From NCBI GenBank assembly GCA_029721515.1, contig CM056559.1, forward strand, positions 24,211,565 to 24,275,564: a stretch of 64,000 nucleotides of DNA, written 5' to 3'. Position 1 is the first letter of the stretch. Each line of letters opens with the position of its first letter. Of the stretch, positions 24,201 through 39,200 are shown in pieces. The DNA comes from Synanceia verrucosa (lineage: Eukaryota > Chordata > Actinopteri > Perciformes > Synanceiidae). The notes beneath the pieces were generated by a model. The model was not told the origin of the DNA. It saw only the letters and a program-made list of their open reading frames with translations, and made no database searches. A program made the translations under genes and the position numbers.

Positions 24201-27200
24201 CATTCTCCTCAGTGAGAGTACATTACTATGCATTAGGCTGGAAACACTCGCCAGGCTTTTACACATGAGCTCTTTGGAGCCATCTAGCCTGTCGTAACAA
24301 CTGATACATGTCAGACGTCAAGATCGAAGCGGTAAATGGAGCCAGAATGCTGGGGTGTACATTAGAGAAGATATTTCCACATGCTCAGCTTTACATTTTG
24401 ATAGAGTACAGATATTTGTCAAGCTAATACTGTATGGTAAATGAAGTCATATCTTCAAACTCCCAATCGAACCAAAACTTGCATGAATCTTACAGCGTGT
24501 AAGACTCTCTGTCTTTATCAATTGTCATATTACATACACTCATATTTAGTTTTATCCATGTATTTTCAGTTTCTTAGGCCAGTCCACTTTTGTCAAATAA
24601 GGTGCAATGAGCAAGACATCCTCTACTGGTCACCAGAGAAACTTAGTGACCATGTCTTACTCTTCGTTATTTGATTATATGTGCATTACGACATTATTTC
24701 CCAACATCATTATGAATGAAAGACTCATTGTTCTATAAGCAGCTTTTGAACTAATAACCATACAGATGTCCAATTAACTTGTGCATACCAACTTTAGGAC
24801 AGTCCATTGAGATCTGATGTATGCATTGTTAGTAACGATGAGAAATTTGCTTGGATTTCCCCTTTTGGTAATGCTGGCAATCTCATCGTCTTGTGACTAT
24901 AATTTAAACATGGTTGAAAAAGTCCCAAACACTTTGGCGTTGAATCCAGTTCTTCAACAGTAATGTATATCATGAAGAGTGAACTAAACCCAAGACCCAT
25001 AACTTCAAGGGTTTAACATATAATTTTCTTGTGTTTAAGTGCACATCCCGATAAACTGTTAAAAGAAATAACAGTAGACATTTATCCATGGACCTTTTTC
25101 ACAACAAAAACTGTGACCAATGCTAAAATAGTGCATTTGTTTGAGCAGAGTTTGTAGATATCTCCACATCTGAACTTGGAGAACATACAGAAAGCAGCTA
25201 ACTCTGCTCGTGCGTGTACATGTATGATGAGGCCTCACGAGATGAAGAGATATCAATTTCTGTTTCACCAGCGTTGCTAGGACAGCCTGGAAAAAATAGG
25301 TTGAGATGCGGGCTGCAGATAACAAGGAGGTAGATGAGAAGTCAAGACAGAACAAAAGAAAGAGAGAGAGAGAGAGACAGAGAGAGAGAAGAAGAAGAAA
25401 AATTTATTTTGCTGCCTGTAATGTGCATGACTCTGGCTGCCAGGGTAAAAGGGCTTGTTGTTTTTTTCTTTTGGTCTGAAAGCAGTGCATTAAGGCACCC
25501 CCACATCTGGGGCTTTTGCAGAGCATTGACAAGCGTGTTACAGCTGCACTGAATCTTGTTCCTTATGAGGCTTATGCCTGCAAACATTATCAGTAATCAT
25601 CACATAAACCCAGCCTATTCTTTAACTGCACCTCTTACCATGTGTGAACATCTGCATATGAATGCTTAACAATAATACTATAATATTTAAATAAATAACA
25701 TAGTCCTACACTTCTTTTATGTGTACCAGTAACACAGTTCTTTGAGTGCCATTGACATATTTTGACGTCAAAGTGTTTTTTTGGCAGCGGGTCGTGGATC
25801 GTGGTCTCACACAGCCTGTGAGTAATATTGGGGCCAATACTGGGAGATGTAGTCGGACATAAAGAGACAGTATACGCCACAGAGATCAAAGCAGGAAGTG
25901 GAGACGACTGTGATTCTGGACAAAAAGTGGTGATTTTTGGTCAAAGTGGCCTCTACTCTACCTCTGATAAAACAAGTACATAGTACAAAATATTCTGTGG
26001 GTCTTGAAATATGACTCAAAATGGGCAAAAACGCTGGAACAAGGCACTCTCGGTTTTATAAAACAGCTAGCACTCAATGGATTAAATGCAAAAGGTAAAT
26101 GGAACAGAGCTTAATTTAATTAGTTAAGCTGTAATTCCCCTCTTATACCATTTGAAAAATGTCTGCAGAGCTTTTTGAAGGAAGTAAGTAAAAATAAATA
26201 AACTTTGTTCTGTTAATATCTCTTACCTGTGTATCCAGCCAGTGCCGCCGCTGGGATGACGGGTTTATCCTTGCTGAGGTCTGAGCGCTCCCTCACATAG
26301 TCTTTGAAAGTGCCCTTGGGTTTATGGTTATGCAGGGCGGTGGGGTAGTCTTCTGAGTCAAAGCTGTCGTATGAAGGTACCCGCTGCAGGCTGCTGAACG
26401 AAGACTGGCTGCTCCAGGACTGGGTCAGTCGGTCGCAGCTCTCGAAGCTCTCTATGCTCTCAAAGGAATCCTGGCCACCTAGCTTTCCTGAAAGGGAAGG
26501 AAAAGAAAGAGAGAGAAATGTTACAAACTGTACATTTACTGTAAATTACAACATACACTCCTTAAGCCTGAATTTGTATATGACTTCCTTACTCTTTTCC
26601 ATTCAAACAAATGTGATACATAGAAAATTCAATATGTATGAACGTGAAATAAACATGTTCTCTCACTGAGCAACACTGTTCTGCATGGTGCCACATCTCG
26701 TTCCATTTCTCGCCTAGTTTCCCTTTTGCAACCACCATTTCTGTTTGATATTACATGGAAGACCATCACACAAGGGAAAGATAAGAGAAGCCCTCAGTCA
26801 TTATCAAATGACAGATAATCCAGCCCCTAGATTGATGCTGAAATCTTCTACTGTTGAAATTGAAGCCACATGTGGTTATCGGCTGTGCTACAAAATACTT
26901 TCCCACATTAGGAGAGCACAATGCAACACTGAAAAGCTTCTATGTGTGATGCTTCAGGTTCGGCTTTAAGCACTGGCAGGAGGCTTGCATAGTGTACACG
27001 GCTCATGCTATTCATTTATACAGCTGAGGATTTGTGAGAAGAAAATCCTAGCTTTATGGTTATAAATGTAAACCATGCTGCTGATTCCTCTGTAAACTAT
27101 CACTGGGAGAGAAAACAAGCCTTCACATGCAGAAAAGCAAAGCGTTTCATGAGAAACCCGCTCGCTCAGACGAGGATGACACCTCTATCTCCTTACCTAG

Positions 27201-30200
27201 AAGTCGTGGAAAAGAGGCCAATGAACGAGAAGAAGAAGAGAAAAAAAAAAAAAACTTTGTTGAAGGTTACACCACTTGAACTGTTTTACATAAAGGACGG
27301 GCAGCAAGAAGAGAACACGTTGTGGCTTTGGTTCATGTATCACACTGAAAAAAAAACAATAGACTTTTCTTTTTTCTCCGACCCAGTCTAGAGTGTATGA
27401 GGCGGGTTTGCTTGAACCACAAACCAAGCAAAGGGCCTGCTTTTCTTCTCCTCTAATACATGAACACTGATATGGCATGACAAGATTCTGGTAGCCTCAG
27501 CACAATCACACGCACACAGGCGCCCACACAAAAACATTTAGACACGTATGTATTATCACAACACTCAATCCAAACAAACTGTTGATTAAAACCGAGAAGC
27601 TGCACATTCTTGCTCTGCTTTAAATCCCAACTGTGCTCCTCATATCTAGTGCGTGACCCCTCACCTCTGCTGAGGCGTCCCACACACATGTTGTCGGGGG
27701 ATACCACCTCCTGCTTGATGGTGAAGTAGTCCCCCTGCAGCGAGTTGAGGGGCGTGTCTCGGAGGATGACAGCAGGGTATTCACTCTCATACTTGAGCGT
27801 CAGCAGTTCTTCCGAGCTGATGGGATGAAGTGTCTGGTAAGACTCTGTGATGAAGCCGGGCTCTGAGTATTCAGAAGGAGGGACACATTGAGCATGCTCA
27901 ACACCGTAGCCTGGAGACACAAAGGGAAATGAGTGTGGATAGAAAGCAGAGAAGGAAAGCAAGGAGCACAGCAGAGGAGGAAGATCAATCTTAGGAGAGC
28001 AGAGTCATTATTCATCTTGCGCTCAACTGCTGGCAAAATGCTTAGTGTGTGAGTAGTCCATAACAAAACACAGCCCTGAGAGCATAAGATGTGTCTTTTC
28101 TTGTATAGAATTATTGATTAGACCTAACTTTGGCTAAACTTACAGTGACGCCTTATTGTTTCATATATTGCCAACATAAACAGGCCTTTTCCAGGCATTT
28201 GATTACAAATGGAAAACAGAAAAAGTTGTCAAACACCATATCTCCAAACTCTTCTATTCACAATGCTAAGCCACTCCTCGTTTCCATTCATACATTTTAG
28301 ACATGCGTCTTATACTATTACGCAGAGTGTTGGACTACAAGCGTGATGAGTACTTACTGACAAAGTAGTCTGAGGTATAACGGGATTCCTGGAAGTTGGA
28401 GGTCAGTCCATTGATGGGGTAATGCTTTGCATCCTCTTCATGAAAAATAGATAGAGAACGAGCGTCAGTGACCTCACCATTGATTTCATGTATCGTGTAA
28501 CTGCATCAGCATTATCAAAAATTAATGACCTGGGCTAAATTGTGTCTTCCTGTTTGGCTCCTGTTACTATAGCGTCCTAAACTGGTGCAAGCAGTGATAT
28601 CACCCTGTGTGTTGAGAGTTTTTCTCACATAGGGTATGTAGAATAAAACGTTGCTGCAGTTAAAAACAGCTAATAAGATCATAAGTTATATCAATAAATA
28701 TCTTGAGTCCAATGTAGCCTTACCTTTCTGAAGCATTTCTAAATGTTCCCAAAGGATGTCACCCACAAAGTCAGGCGCTAAGTCCAGGAAGCGCTCCTTC
28801 CCCATCGCACACAGGCTGGCTCCGTTCATGCAGAATTTGTCAAAGTCAACGTTCTTCAGACTGAACTCGTTCACTGTCCACGTTAGCCACTCAGCCACAT
28901 TGTTTTCAGTCCACTGTCTGGGATCTGAAGGGGATCACAAATGTTGATTGTTTTACTGTATTCACTGTTTAAATTATATGTGTGCAGAAATAAAGTAACA
29001 ATGTGCATTCAGGCTGTTAATACTGCAGCACACTTTATTATGTTCCGTTTTCACTGTGAGAAAACTAAGATCAGATCTCTGTCACGCCACCTCTGTGGTA
29101 AATATATCTACCCAAAGCAAGTCACTCAAAAACAAGCCATGGATGTAAACAACAGCGCATAGTTTGCAGATATAGTACATCGACCAATACTCAGAGTCCT
29201 GCTGTTTCCATGAAGAGGCTCTGTGGTCGAGCTAACTCATTATTTTACTGCCCATCTCTGTCTAGATCCTCTTGACGCTGCAGTCAGACAGTCTGCCCAG
29301 AATGAAATATATGTAATGTATGTCCGTTTGAGGAATAAATGGGAGTGTCATTATTTTCTGTTCTCCTCAGACATGTCTCCACTGAGCGATCTGAAGCGGG
29401 CTACAATGTGAAATAATCTAATGAATGTGCACACCTGACGTGACATGTTGGTGAGGGCTCGTGCTTTACTTAGGACATTTAACCTCCCCAATGGAGATGT
29501 TAACAGGGGCTAATAAGCGTTACCTTTGGGAATACCCAGCCGCTGCTGTTCCTTTGTGAAGCCACTGAAGGTGGCCTTCAGGGCTTGGGACATCATCTCT
29601 TTGCTTCCTGGAGTCAGCAAAGGGACATCTCCACATTCTGGATCTGCCGATCAAAAATTACAAAGAACAGTGACTATGATATTCATTTGAGTCCTTTTCA
29701 TTTGTGAGTTCAATCACTAATATGCAAATATTATATACAGCTTTAACTGTTACTGAAAACCCAAGATACAACGTGTCCTGTATTATATTTCACGCCGATA
29801 AAGAAATAAATGGTGAATTAAACTGAGATGGAAAAGGGAGCGGGAAAGAGATGTGGTTCGGTTAGATATTCACACAGATACTCACAAACAAAATCAACAC
29901 AGTTATATATGATCGTGATCAACAACATGGCTTAACAATTACATGCCGTCTAGACAGACGCTGCCTCCGCATCAAATCCAATCTATTTAAACAGGACCCG
30001 TCACAACGTCACATCCAAACTGTTTACAAACGGAGGTAAAATGTCATGTGCTCTGTATTTGTACGATGATACACATGGGCTCGTTTCAGACAGGCTGAAC
30101 AGCAGATGGTGGAAACATTATTTTGCTGTTTTGCATGCGTTAGCGCATGGTGAGTTCAGGGAATGGCTTTCAACCACTTTTTGTTTTTTTGTTTTTTTTT

Positions 30201-33200
30201 TACAATTGTGGCTCCTCAGGCAAATCCCACTCATCTGGCACTCTGCATTTAAATAAACACGTTTACTTGCAAAGCACCTACCGCTGTCCTACCCACACAC
30301 CCTGGGTGGGAGAGCAGTGCCTGGTGCCCATCAGTGACACCATGACCCCCGCTAGCCCTCCTACCATGCTGCTCTTGCACAGTGGGCCTACTGTCACCAG
30401 ACCAAGCATGGGGTCAAACATTCTGAGAGGTCAAAGGTCGAGGGATGAGGTGATGATGTCACCCTGGCTGCTGGCGGGTGGCTAGGACAGTTCGGGGGTG
30501 GGCTGTCTCGAGGGTCTCTGTCGCACACTGGGCTTACTGTTCTCTGTTCACAGCCAGTGGGCACCCAATGAGGAACAGAGCTCCCTTTGATGGCTTTAAA
30601 CAGTGCCTGATGACTCGCGCTCATCTAATTAGATTGACCAGGCTACAGAAGTGTGGGATGAGGGGGCAAAACAGTGGCGAAGAAGAATGATCCCCCAAGC
30701 CACTAACACTAGAATAGACTGCTAAAAAACTAATCTGGCCAAGACTAGGGTTTCACTTTACTGAGATGTCTCCATCATTTAATCTGCATAATGCCCTCAC
30801 ATATTAACACAATAAAGACAGATGTATGTCACAACATGTTGGAGTCTGCAGTATCTATAAGGAGATCATCTTATCTAATTTGTATGTGCTTCAGTGCATT
30901 GAGGGACACATAAAATCAAGGGTTCAATCAGGCTTCCATTTTTGCAGCATGCCTTTCTTTTTAGCTCATTCATCTTGTCTGTCGCCATCGCAAACAATTA
31001 AAATCCTGAGACACCAGATCACAAAAGGCTTGGTTTGAAAGCATGGATAAAGAAGAGTTGTGTAACTCTTCTCACAGCGCCACCATTCGTCAAAGCCAGA
31101 TGTTCTCCACTGGCTGGTGGTTTTATCTGCCAGCAGTACACTGGGGCAACATACAGTTCATGCTTGTTTTCACCACTCGCTGATGTCTCGACCTCGTCTG
31201 GAATGCACAGCAGCTGTCCCTCCTTCGCCCATGTAACCAATGTCTGTCTGGCTGTTTGTAAAGTTAGGACTCCTCATTTTTCTCTGCCCCCTATTTTTTT
31301 TTCTCCAAAAGAAAGAAGCTTTGCAACAGACAGAAGACAGACAAGCGCTCTTTCTTCTTCACGTGATTCAATTAGGAGTGTAATAATATATTGCTCTCTG
31401 TTATACTGGTGAACAAACAGAAAGTTACCCATTCATACCAAAAGTAAAAGCAAGGTAGAGGAGCTGAGAATAAATGCTGTTTTACGACCTCAGTTTAACA
31501 GTTGTCAGACACAGTTCAATGCCAAAAAAAAACACACGGTTTCACAATGAAATTAAGAGCTTATCGAGATGACTTTGTGTACAAGTTAGCCATGACGGCA
31601 CAGTTGCTTTGGCCTCTGCTGAGCTCATATTTTCTTTTAAGTAGTAATGCAAAAACGTGCATGTAGCGAACGGATGCAAACTGAGATGGGAGTGGGGCTC
31701 AGACAGTCTGCGCTTTGATGTGAAGGCAGGGGTGAAATGTGGCGGTTTATTTAAGCTGGATCGAGTGGAGTTTGTCTGCACTTTCGAACCGCTTACGCCC
31801 CTCCCTCCCTCGCTTTAATCAATCCAGCCCCATGTGCTTGCCCACACAGACTCGAATCCACTTTAGCACTAAATCCTCCATCAGAGACACTCAGCACCGA
31901 CCTGCATGAGAACACCCATTAGGCACGCTAAATAGAGAAGCATGTGAACCATGATTACAGAGCAAATTAAAATGTGAACTGCAATTTGTGCCATTTCTTT
32001 TGTTTTTCTTTTAATTCACTTGAGTGAATTGAACAAAATGAGTTCGAAGTGGGATTTTTATTCACCGTCTTGCAGGGATTCAAAGCATAACAGTCCACTA
32101 AGTTTGGACTGTTAGGTGATGGAGCAGAGAAATTGCATTTTCAACAGAACAATTTACTTCTTAATAGTATTTTATATGTATGTCTGTATGTAATTTTTTG
32201 TGAATTAAGTCATGAAAAAAATGAAAGGAATGACACAGCAGGGCTGAAAGGCAAACAAAAAAAAAAAACCTGAAAGTGCAGCAATAGTAGAACAGCCTCC
32301 ATGGTGAGTGATCCATATGAAAGTTATCTGCGGCAGTGCTAATGTACAGTCTGCATCCATTAGCGAGAGAGGGCCAAGCTTGGATCTAGACAATCTCTAG
32401 TAAATGATGAAGTCCTGATAGGATTTCAATGCCTGCGAGTCCCATTAGATACAGAATGGTCAGTATGTACTGAGAGTTAGATCATCCACAAGTCATCGCT
32501 TTCCACATTAGACAGTGTGGGTCTGTCCGCAAAATGAGTCCCATCCACTTAGCTCACGAAATGTGGGAGTGGGTGTAAATCACAGGCAACATTATGGCAT
32601 TTCGCTAACAACTAGCAAGAGGGAAAAGAGCATAAAAGTATAAAATGAAGCCAATTTCTCCTAATTAGGTGGAAGGAATAATATAAGTGCATCTATTCTA
32701 AGAATCACTGATGAAGTGAGACTGATGTTCAGTCTGGATGTACAGTAAAATGTATTGATTAGCCACTCCCATCTTACCATAATATGAATAATGGACCGGC
32801 TGCTGAGTGCGACGACCATATATTCCCCAAAGATTCTCTCTGACAGGCTGTGGACCTCCACTGCCCAGCCCCTGTGCCCAAGCCCCAACCCACTCTTAGA
32901 CAAGCTTCTGGTTGGCACTTTAGGCTGTTAAACTGACACACGTATTACCACACATACACACACATGAACCAAATTAGCAGCCTTCTCCGCCTGTGCGCCA
33001 GAGCGTGGGCGTGAAATTGGGATTTTTGCGAACCGGGGCCAAAGTCTATGAGGCTGGAACAGACAGGGCTGGGCAGGGCAGGGCAGGTTCAGGACTGAGG
33101 GAGATAGCAAGGGAGCATCCCGGGTGGGTGAGGGGTGATTGAGTAGGGGGTGGTGGAGGGAATGAGTCACCGGCCTGTAACATGAGCCCATCACAGGACA

Positions 33201-36200
33201 AGAAGCCCGGGGGTGGGCACAGCAGGGAAAGAGAGAGGAGCAGAATAATGAATGGGAGGTCTCATAATGCTCCCTCTCTTCTGCTCTGTCTCTGGAGTGA
33301 CATCACAGTGGGATCAGTGCCATCTCCCAGCCTCTGGCAGAGACTTGCTTCATTCATAAAGCCTGGATTGCTGCCTCTGCTCAGAATGATGCAACGATAC
33401 AAGCAGAGCAGGCAACCAGACCCAACAAATAAGGGACAATGTGCTTTCTATCATGCTATTGAGCTATAAATAGACTTATAGAGTCCGTCCAGTGAGTGGG
33501 TGTGTGTTAGCGTGAGTCTGAAAACGAAGATGATATCTGCGTGGCTATTCAAAGCTGGGTTTTGGATAAGTGAAAAGTGTATTTATATCAGTCAAAGTAC
33601 GTGGTAACGACTCCCTCTCTATGCCCCCCTCTAGCTGACTGTATGGTGGGCTTTATTTAAATTGGTAAAACAGTCCATTTCCTGTGGCTAAGTTGCCACT
33701 TCCTGTGGGAAGTGAGGTGACTTGTGGGTTCAGGTGCGGGTCATACCCTTCCTGAATATCCCTACATGCATACAGGTATGTATCAGCAGGGTCACGACAC
33801 GGTGCAGGGAAAAGAGAGGAGGCCTTGGCTACTTGCCATGGGATTATAATTGGCTCTTTAAAGCAGACCAGTCTATCCACAGCAGACCAGAGGTGGCAGT
33901 GGTATTTGAGAGAGCCTTTGATGGAGATCTGTATCTAGACCCCTGGTCTGAGAACGCGAGGTCATAAACCCGGCCAACATAAAGGGCGCCTATTCAGCAC
34001 CATGGGGTGATAAAGTGGTGGCTGAGGGCTGCAATGGAGAGAGAGGAGGAGGAGGACGGGGTGGCAGTCTGGTTTTGAGAGGGCCGCTTGTTCGGCCAGC
34101 CGCTCTGCTGTTTAGATTTCCATCTCATTGCCAATGACCGGGAAAAGATGTGTAGTCCTGGCTCAAGCCAGACCAGACCGAGACCCAAGCCTGCTCCAGC
34201 ACAGGACAGTGTGAAAAAAGAGCTCCAAATCATGAACCAGGTTCATCCCAGCATCACAGACAACAGTGCTGAAACACCGGTTTTATTCTTAGGCCTCCAC
34301 CGCTGGCTTCTGGCTGCCCTCCTGAAGCACAAGCCTGTGGTGGTGTAAAGCAGCTGTATGAGACGAGGCCGCTATACTGCTGACATCTGTCTTTGGCCAT
34401 GAAACAAGAGTGATCCAGGATCATCATCACCACCACCACCACAGACACAGCGGCTACCAAAGCAGACAATAAGTGAGACTAATACCCCATAGCTGCTTTG
34501 CTGTCTTTTCTTTCTTCCACTCCCTCCATCTCTGAAATCGTATTAGCTTATGATGTGAAAGTGCATTAACTCTACTGTTTATGCCAAAGTCTCAACGCTT
34601 GATATGACATTACCTCTGAGTTTGATATGATACGCGCCATCGCCAACAGACGCTAAACATATTTTTGCTAAAAGCTTGATGGAAATCCTTTCCTCTCCTG
34701 AAGAAAGGGAAGCAGAGACAATGCATTTTCAGCAGGATTTGGCTCCTTGTTGCCTGCACTGTGATCTTTAAGAGTGTAAGAAAAGCTGTAATTTTCCTTC
34801 CTCAAGTATTAAAGTTTGAGCAACAGTGATGTTTCTCACAACAGTCCATTGCACAACCAAGTTCTCTATTACTCTGAGAAGGCAGACAAATAATATTGGG
34901 AAAAGCTACAGCCCAGTGTGCACTAAAGCACTATCCAGAACATAGATATCTCACTCAGCTCTCACCCAGGGTTTTCCATGACCTCCATATATGTTAAATA
35001 TTTAGATTGAATGGACTAATTAGTCAAAAAGCATTTGACTGTTTTGTTTTATCCATCTGAGTTAGGCACAGTGGTGAGAAACTGCAACCGACAGGCGAGC
35101 TCTGGACTGGAGAGTGCAGGTGGCGCTAGGTTAGTTGTAGCTCTGCTCCAGGCTCCGTCCCTGTTGTAAACAGACAGGGGATGCTCTGGGGGAACTGTTT
35201 AGGCGTTAAACCAAACACACGACATATCTGACAAACAATTTACTCTGTGTTGCACTTTTTCCACAAAACATGATGCCTGCCCCATTTTTAGTCCAAACTG
35301 ATACATTCCACAACCATTTTCCTGATTTAATTGTGCATTATGTGGGACGGCACACGGCCTCACATTCCCACACATCCATGGAATTCTTTGCCACTTGGCC
35401 GTTCTTTTGGCGTAGGCTATGTGTTTGTGCAACACATAGCCTACGCATGTAAGTTTTGTAATGACTGGATCTAATTATACATCACGCATAGTATAAAAGC
35501 TTGTTGCTTGTTTGAAGGAAAGCTATGGGCGACAGATGGATACTTGATAAATAAATTCCCCCCAGACCGCAGTGTTTTCATGTTGCATGCCTCGCATTCC
35601 ACCTCTGTTTTACAATCGCTAATGTGCTTTTCACAGCTTTCTTGTTTTCTTCTAATGCAACCAAAAATGACTTGTGGTCTAAGTGGCAAAACGGTTTCAG
35701 CTCAGGATGATGAATTACCCTTCTATTCTAAGCTCAGTCTAGGCTCCACAGCTAATAGAATCAAAAAAAAAAAACATCAAACATCTGGCCACATCTCAAC
35801 TTCCTCTATCTCATGGAAGATAAGGAGGGTTTTTTGACGCTGTTAAACACCTCAGCTTTGGCTGATTTGGCTGCTTAAAAAGATGCAAACTGCGATGTGA
35901 TGACTGGAAAATTACAAGTTGAGTTTTGCAATAAGAGATGGAAGTTATTTTGTGCGCATGTCACTGCAGATGTGTAAACCCATCACACACACACACACAC
36001 AATGACTCATTGCATCAAAGAATGACTGGACTTCAGGGGATATCGTGCTGCTTCATTTGATGATGTGACTGGTCATGATGAAAGCAATGACCATATCTTG
36101 TAAAATTCTTGCTCAATGACTCAAAATTGCTCATGGTTACCCCGTGGCTATGTGTAGAACAAACACGCAGATACTAGGGAGGTCAGGCTAGTAGGCAGAC

Positions 36201-39200
36201 ATTGGAATCCAGCTGCTTTTACTCTCAAAGCTAAACTCCAGAGGCAGTCTAAAAATGTACAGTGAATCCCATTCCTCGACCTCCTCCATAGTTGCCAGAA
36301 CACATGTGCCTCCCGTTCGCCTGTGTCGCTGAGGCTCGACTCATCTTGAGCGCCACAGAGTCACCCCTACGCAGCAGCAGCCAGCCACCCACGTGAACAC
36401 ACCCCTTCTCTATCTTCCCTTTCTTTGGCAGGTCAATCAAGTCTGATGCTGTAGGTCTGATACACATAAAGTCTGTGGCTGTGGCCCATTTGTTCACCTG
36501 ATTACAAAAGCAGCATGCTGACTCCAAAAACAGGTGTCGTGCAGAAAAATGCAGGGACATGGCCTCGTTGGAGACAGCTGAACATCCGTGGTGAAACAAA
36601 CTTGCTGCCTTTCAGGACAATGGACTGATTATCAAAGCAGGCGTGTTTCTAAACTACTGTTTCCACCCCATTATAGGAAACACAGCCTCTAAAACCGGAA
36701 CCAGAAAGAAAACAGAATCAGATTAATAGGACAAATAAGTACTAAAGGACTCAGGACGATGTGTGGGAGGTCGTAGAGCCATTTTGGGGCAGCATCAGGC
36801 CAGTTGAACTTCTCACTCAGGCTGGTAATGTTGGGAGGGGAGAGGCCTGTGGTAGCAGACGCACAGTCGGACAGCCAGTGGTGTGTGGTGCAGCAGGCGT
36901 CTAGTGCCATGACTCAGGAATTACAAGCCAGGAATGACTGGGGATGGGACAAAGTGCACTCACCAGGAACTCACTATACACCACATCAAGGTGCCGTGAG
37001 AGAAACCCATGTGGCAAACAGAAAGACTTGGGAAACAGAGGAAGAAAGGGAAAGGAGGGGGAGGAACACTTCAGGAAAAACTGTGAGTGGGTGGGTGAAT
37101 GACTGAAAAAGAGTTGTCTGTTACCAAAAAAAGCTTGTCAATGCAATGTTTCCCCAGCCAAGGAACATGTTTCCCTTTGTTTCCCTTGTTGGCTTTTTGT
37201 GGAATGTGAGTAAAATGAGAAACTGACTGCAAGCATCCTAATGACGTTAATCTTAAATTATTTTTGAACATCATGAGGATTATTGGTTATCATCATATCG
37301 GCCACACCTTGGAAGGCCTCTCTTTCTCCATCCCTCAAACACCCAACCCCCTCTCTCATTCTCCCTCACACCATATGCTTACTATTTAGCAGACTGCTGT
37401 ATCTGGTGCTAACATGCCTTGCTTTATGACTAAGCTTTATAAGTAAAGATTAAGGCGTGTAGTCACCAGGGAAGTGTCCAGATAGGACCCACGCAGTTTA
37501 ATGGTTTTATGTTTATATGGGCTTGAAGAGGGAGCAATGAATGAAACGCATATGACTGAAAGGGGGGGGGGGGGGGTAACCCATTTGATTTAGCACGGTG
37601 GCATCACTGAGCAACACGAGAAAGAAAGAAAGACAAGGTCATTGTGGGAACTTACAGATAACTCCTTCACTTGTATCCACCCAGTCTGACCAGCACAGCG
37701 GGGCCCATTGAGTGAGCTGGTATCAGTTGCCCTCTAGGCACAGTCACAGCTTGGTCAAACACCACCTAATGACATTTGGCTGATGAGCTAAACACTGGAC
37801 TGACTGATCAAGCACTGATTCAGTAAACCAAATCGTCCTCAGTTTGACACACCGCACATCAGATGAAAAATGGACCGGTTTGCTCCGTTGGCCCGATACA
37901 TTGACAGACCACATCAAGAGCAGCCTGGATCACCCAAACAGTGTTTGCACAGCTGCCAGGCAGCCACGCACTCTCAAACATTGGCATATATTACACTGCG
38001 CTACTAAAGGAGTGCTGACACAAACACACCGAAGCAAAAACCTGAAGCTTATGTAACAGCCTCTGTTCTGACACACGCCACCCTTCTCCGCACCATACCA
38101 ACATGGGAGGCACCTTGGAAAAGAAAATCAGTGAAGCCTTTCTAAGAGTCATTCATGTGGCATGGCCTGTATGTGCTTGTGCGTAGTGTATGTGGCGGCA
38201 ATGCCTTATAAGGGCTCTCAGAAGAGGCGTCAGGCGCACCAGTTATAACAAACAGCAGCGTTTTGATCAGATAAAAGTGAGCCACTCATGCTCTTTCAAT
38301 GCCTCCATGCATGCCACCAAGCGGGGCATGCTCACAAGCATTCCTGTCAGCCAGTGAACCCCGACCTTCGGGCCTGACGAACACGGAAGGAAAGTAACTG
38401 AAGGACGACTCACTGAAGTTTGAAGTGGACAATTCCTTGTATCGTTAATGATTGACAACTACCTGGAATATTAAAGTCATACTTGGATAACCTCAGAGTA
38501 ATCTGTGTATTTTAACACAATACAAGCCTATAATTTCACAATTCAAAACCTTCAGTTTTGTTATGGCTACATAGTGCTTTCAGTAATAAGCTACCATGGT
38601 CTGGGTTCCATGGAAGAAGGTGTGCTGTGTCAGGAACTGACGACTACAACTGCACAGAGGAATCAAAGCTTTGTGGAACTTTAGATGCCTTGTTTGGGTA
38701 CACCTCTGACCCCAGCGCAGTGTGAGCACTTTAAAAGGAATTACCTCCGCAGGCCTGGGGTACGCTGACACCGGCTGCACTTTCATCACAAAGGAAAACA
38801 AACAATACAGTGAGGTGGCTTGAAGCCACTTAAGCCTGTTAATGGGGTATTATTTGTGTACAGTATGTGGTTGCAGGTGTTTGGAGAAAGAATAAAAAAA
38901 GACAGCATCAGTAGCTGAGCAGCTACGCCCATTGGGACAGCTGCTGCTTTCACAAATCCAACAAATCAACACATGTATTCTGGTTTTGTATGGAGCACTG
39001 GAGCAAGCAAAGGGACGGTTAGTCCTTTAGAGGTCTGCAACACTGCCCAGCACTGTTGTGTCTTATTAGGATCAGGAACATCCTTGGACATTTGCAGTGA
39101 GCTTATCTAGCAAGCAGGGTAACACCAATGAGTGAGCAGAACAGTGTGAGTCTATGTGTGGGAGAGAGGTGGAGAAAAGATGTTTGTGTGAAGTTGTGAG

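Larger units (their letters stand above)
21980..26226 (-). other. ets1 intron upstream of the ETS-domain exons
   Basis: This 4.2-kb intron carries two MITE copies (23140-23624 and 25737-26085) and a GA-rich tract near 25357-25400. No coding sequence was seen in the remainder. Confidence 0.9.
26488..29523 (-). other. Four short ets1 introns (26488-27664, 27911-28357, 28436-28723, 28925-29523)
   Basis: These introns of 1177, 447, 288 and 599 nt separate the central exons; all have GT-AG borders and share phase 1, so the exons between them can be skipped singly without a frameshift. No repeats of the families described elsewhere were found in them. Confidence 0.9.
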
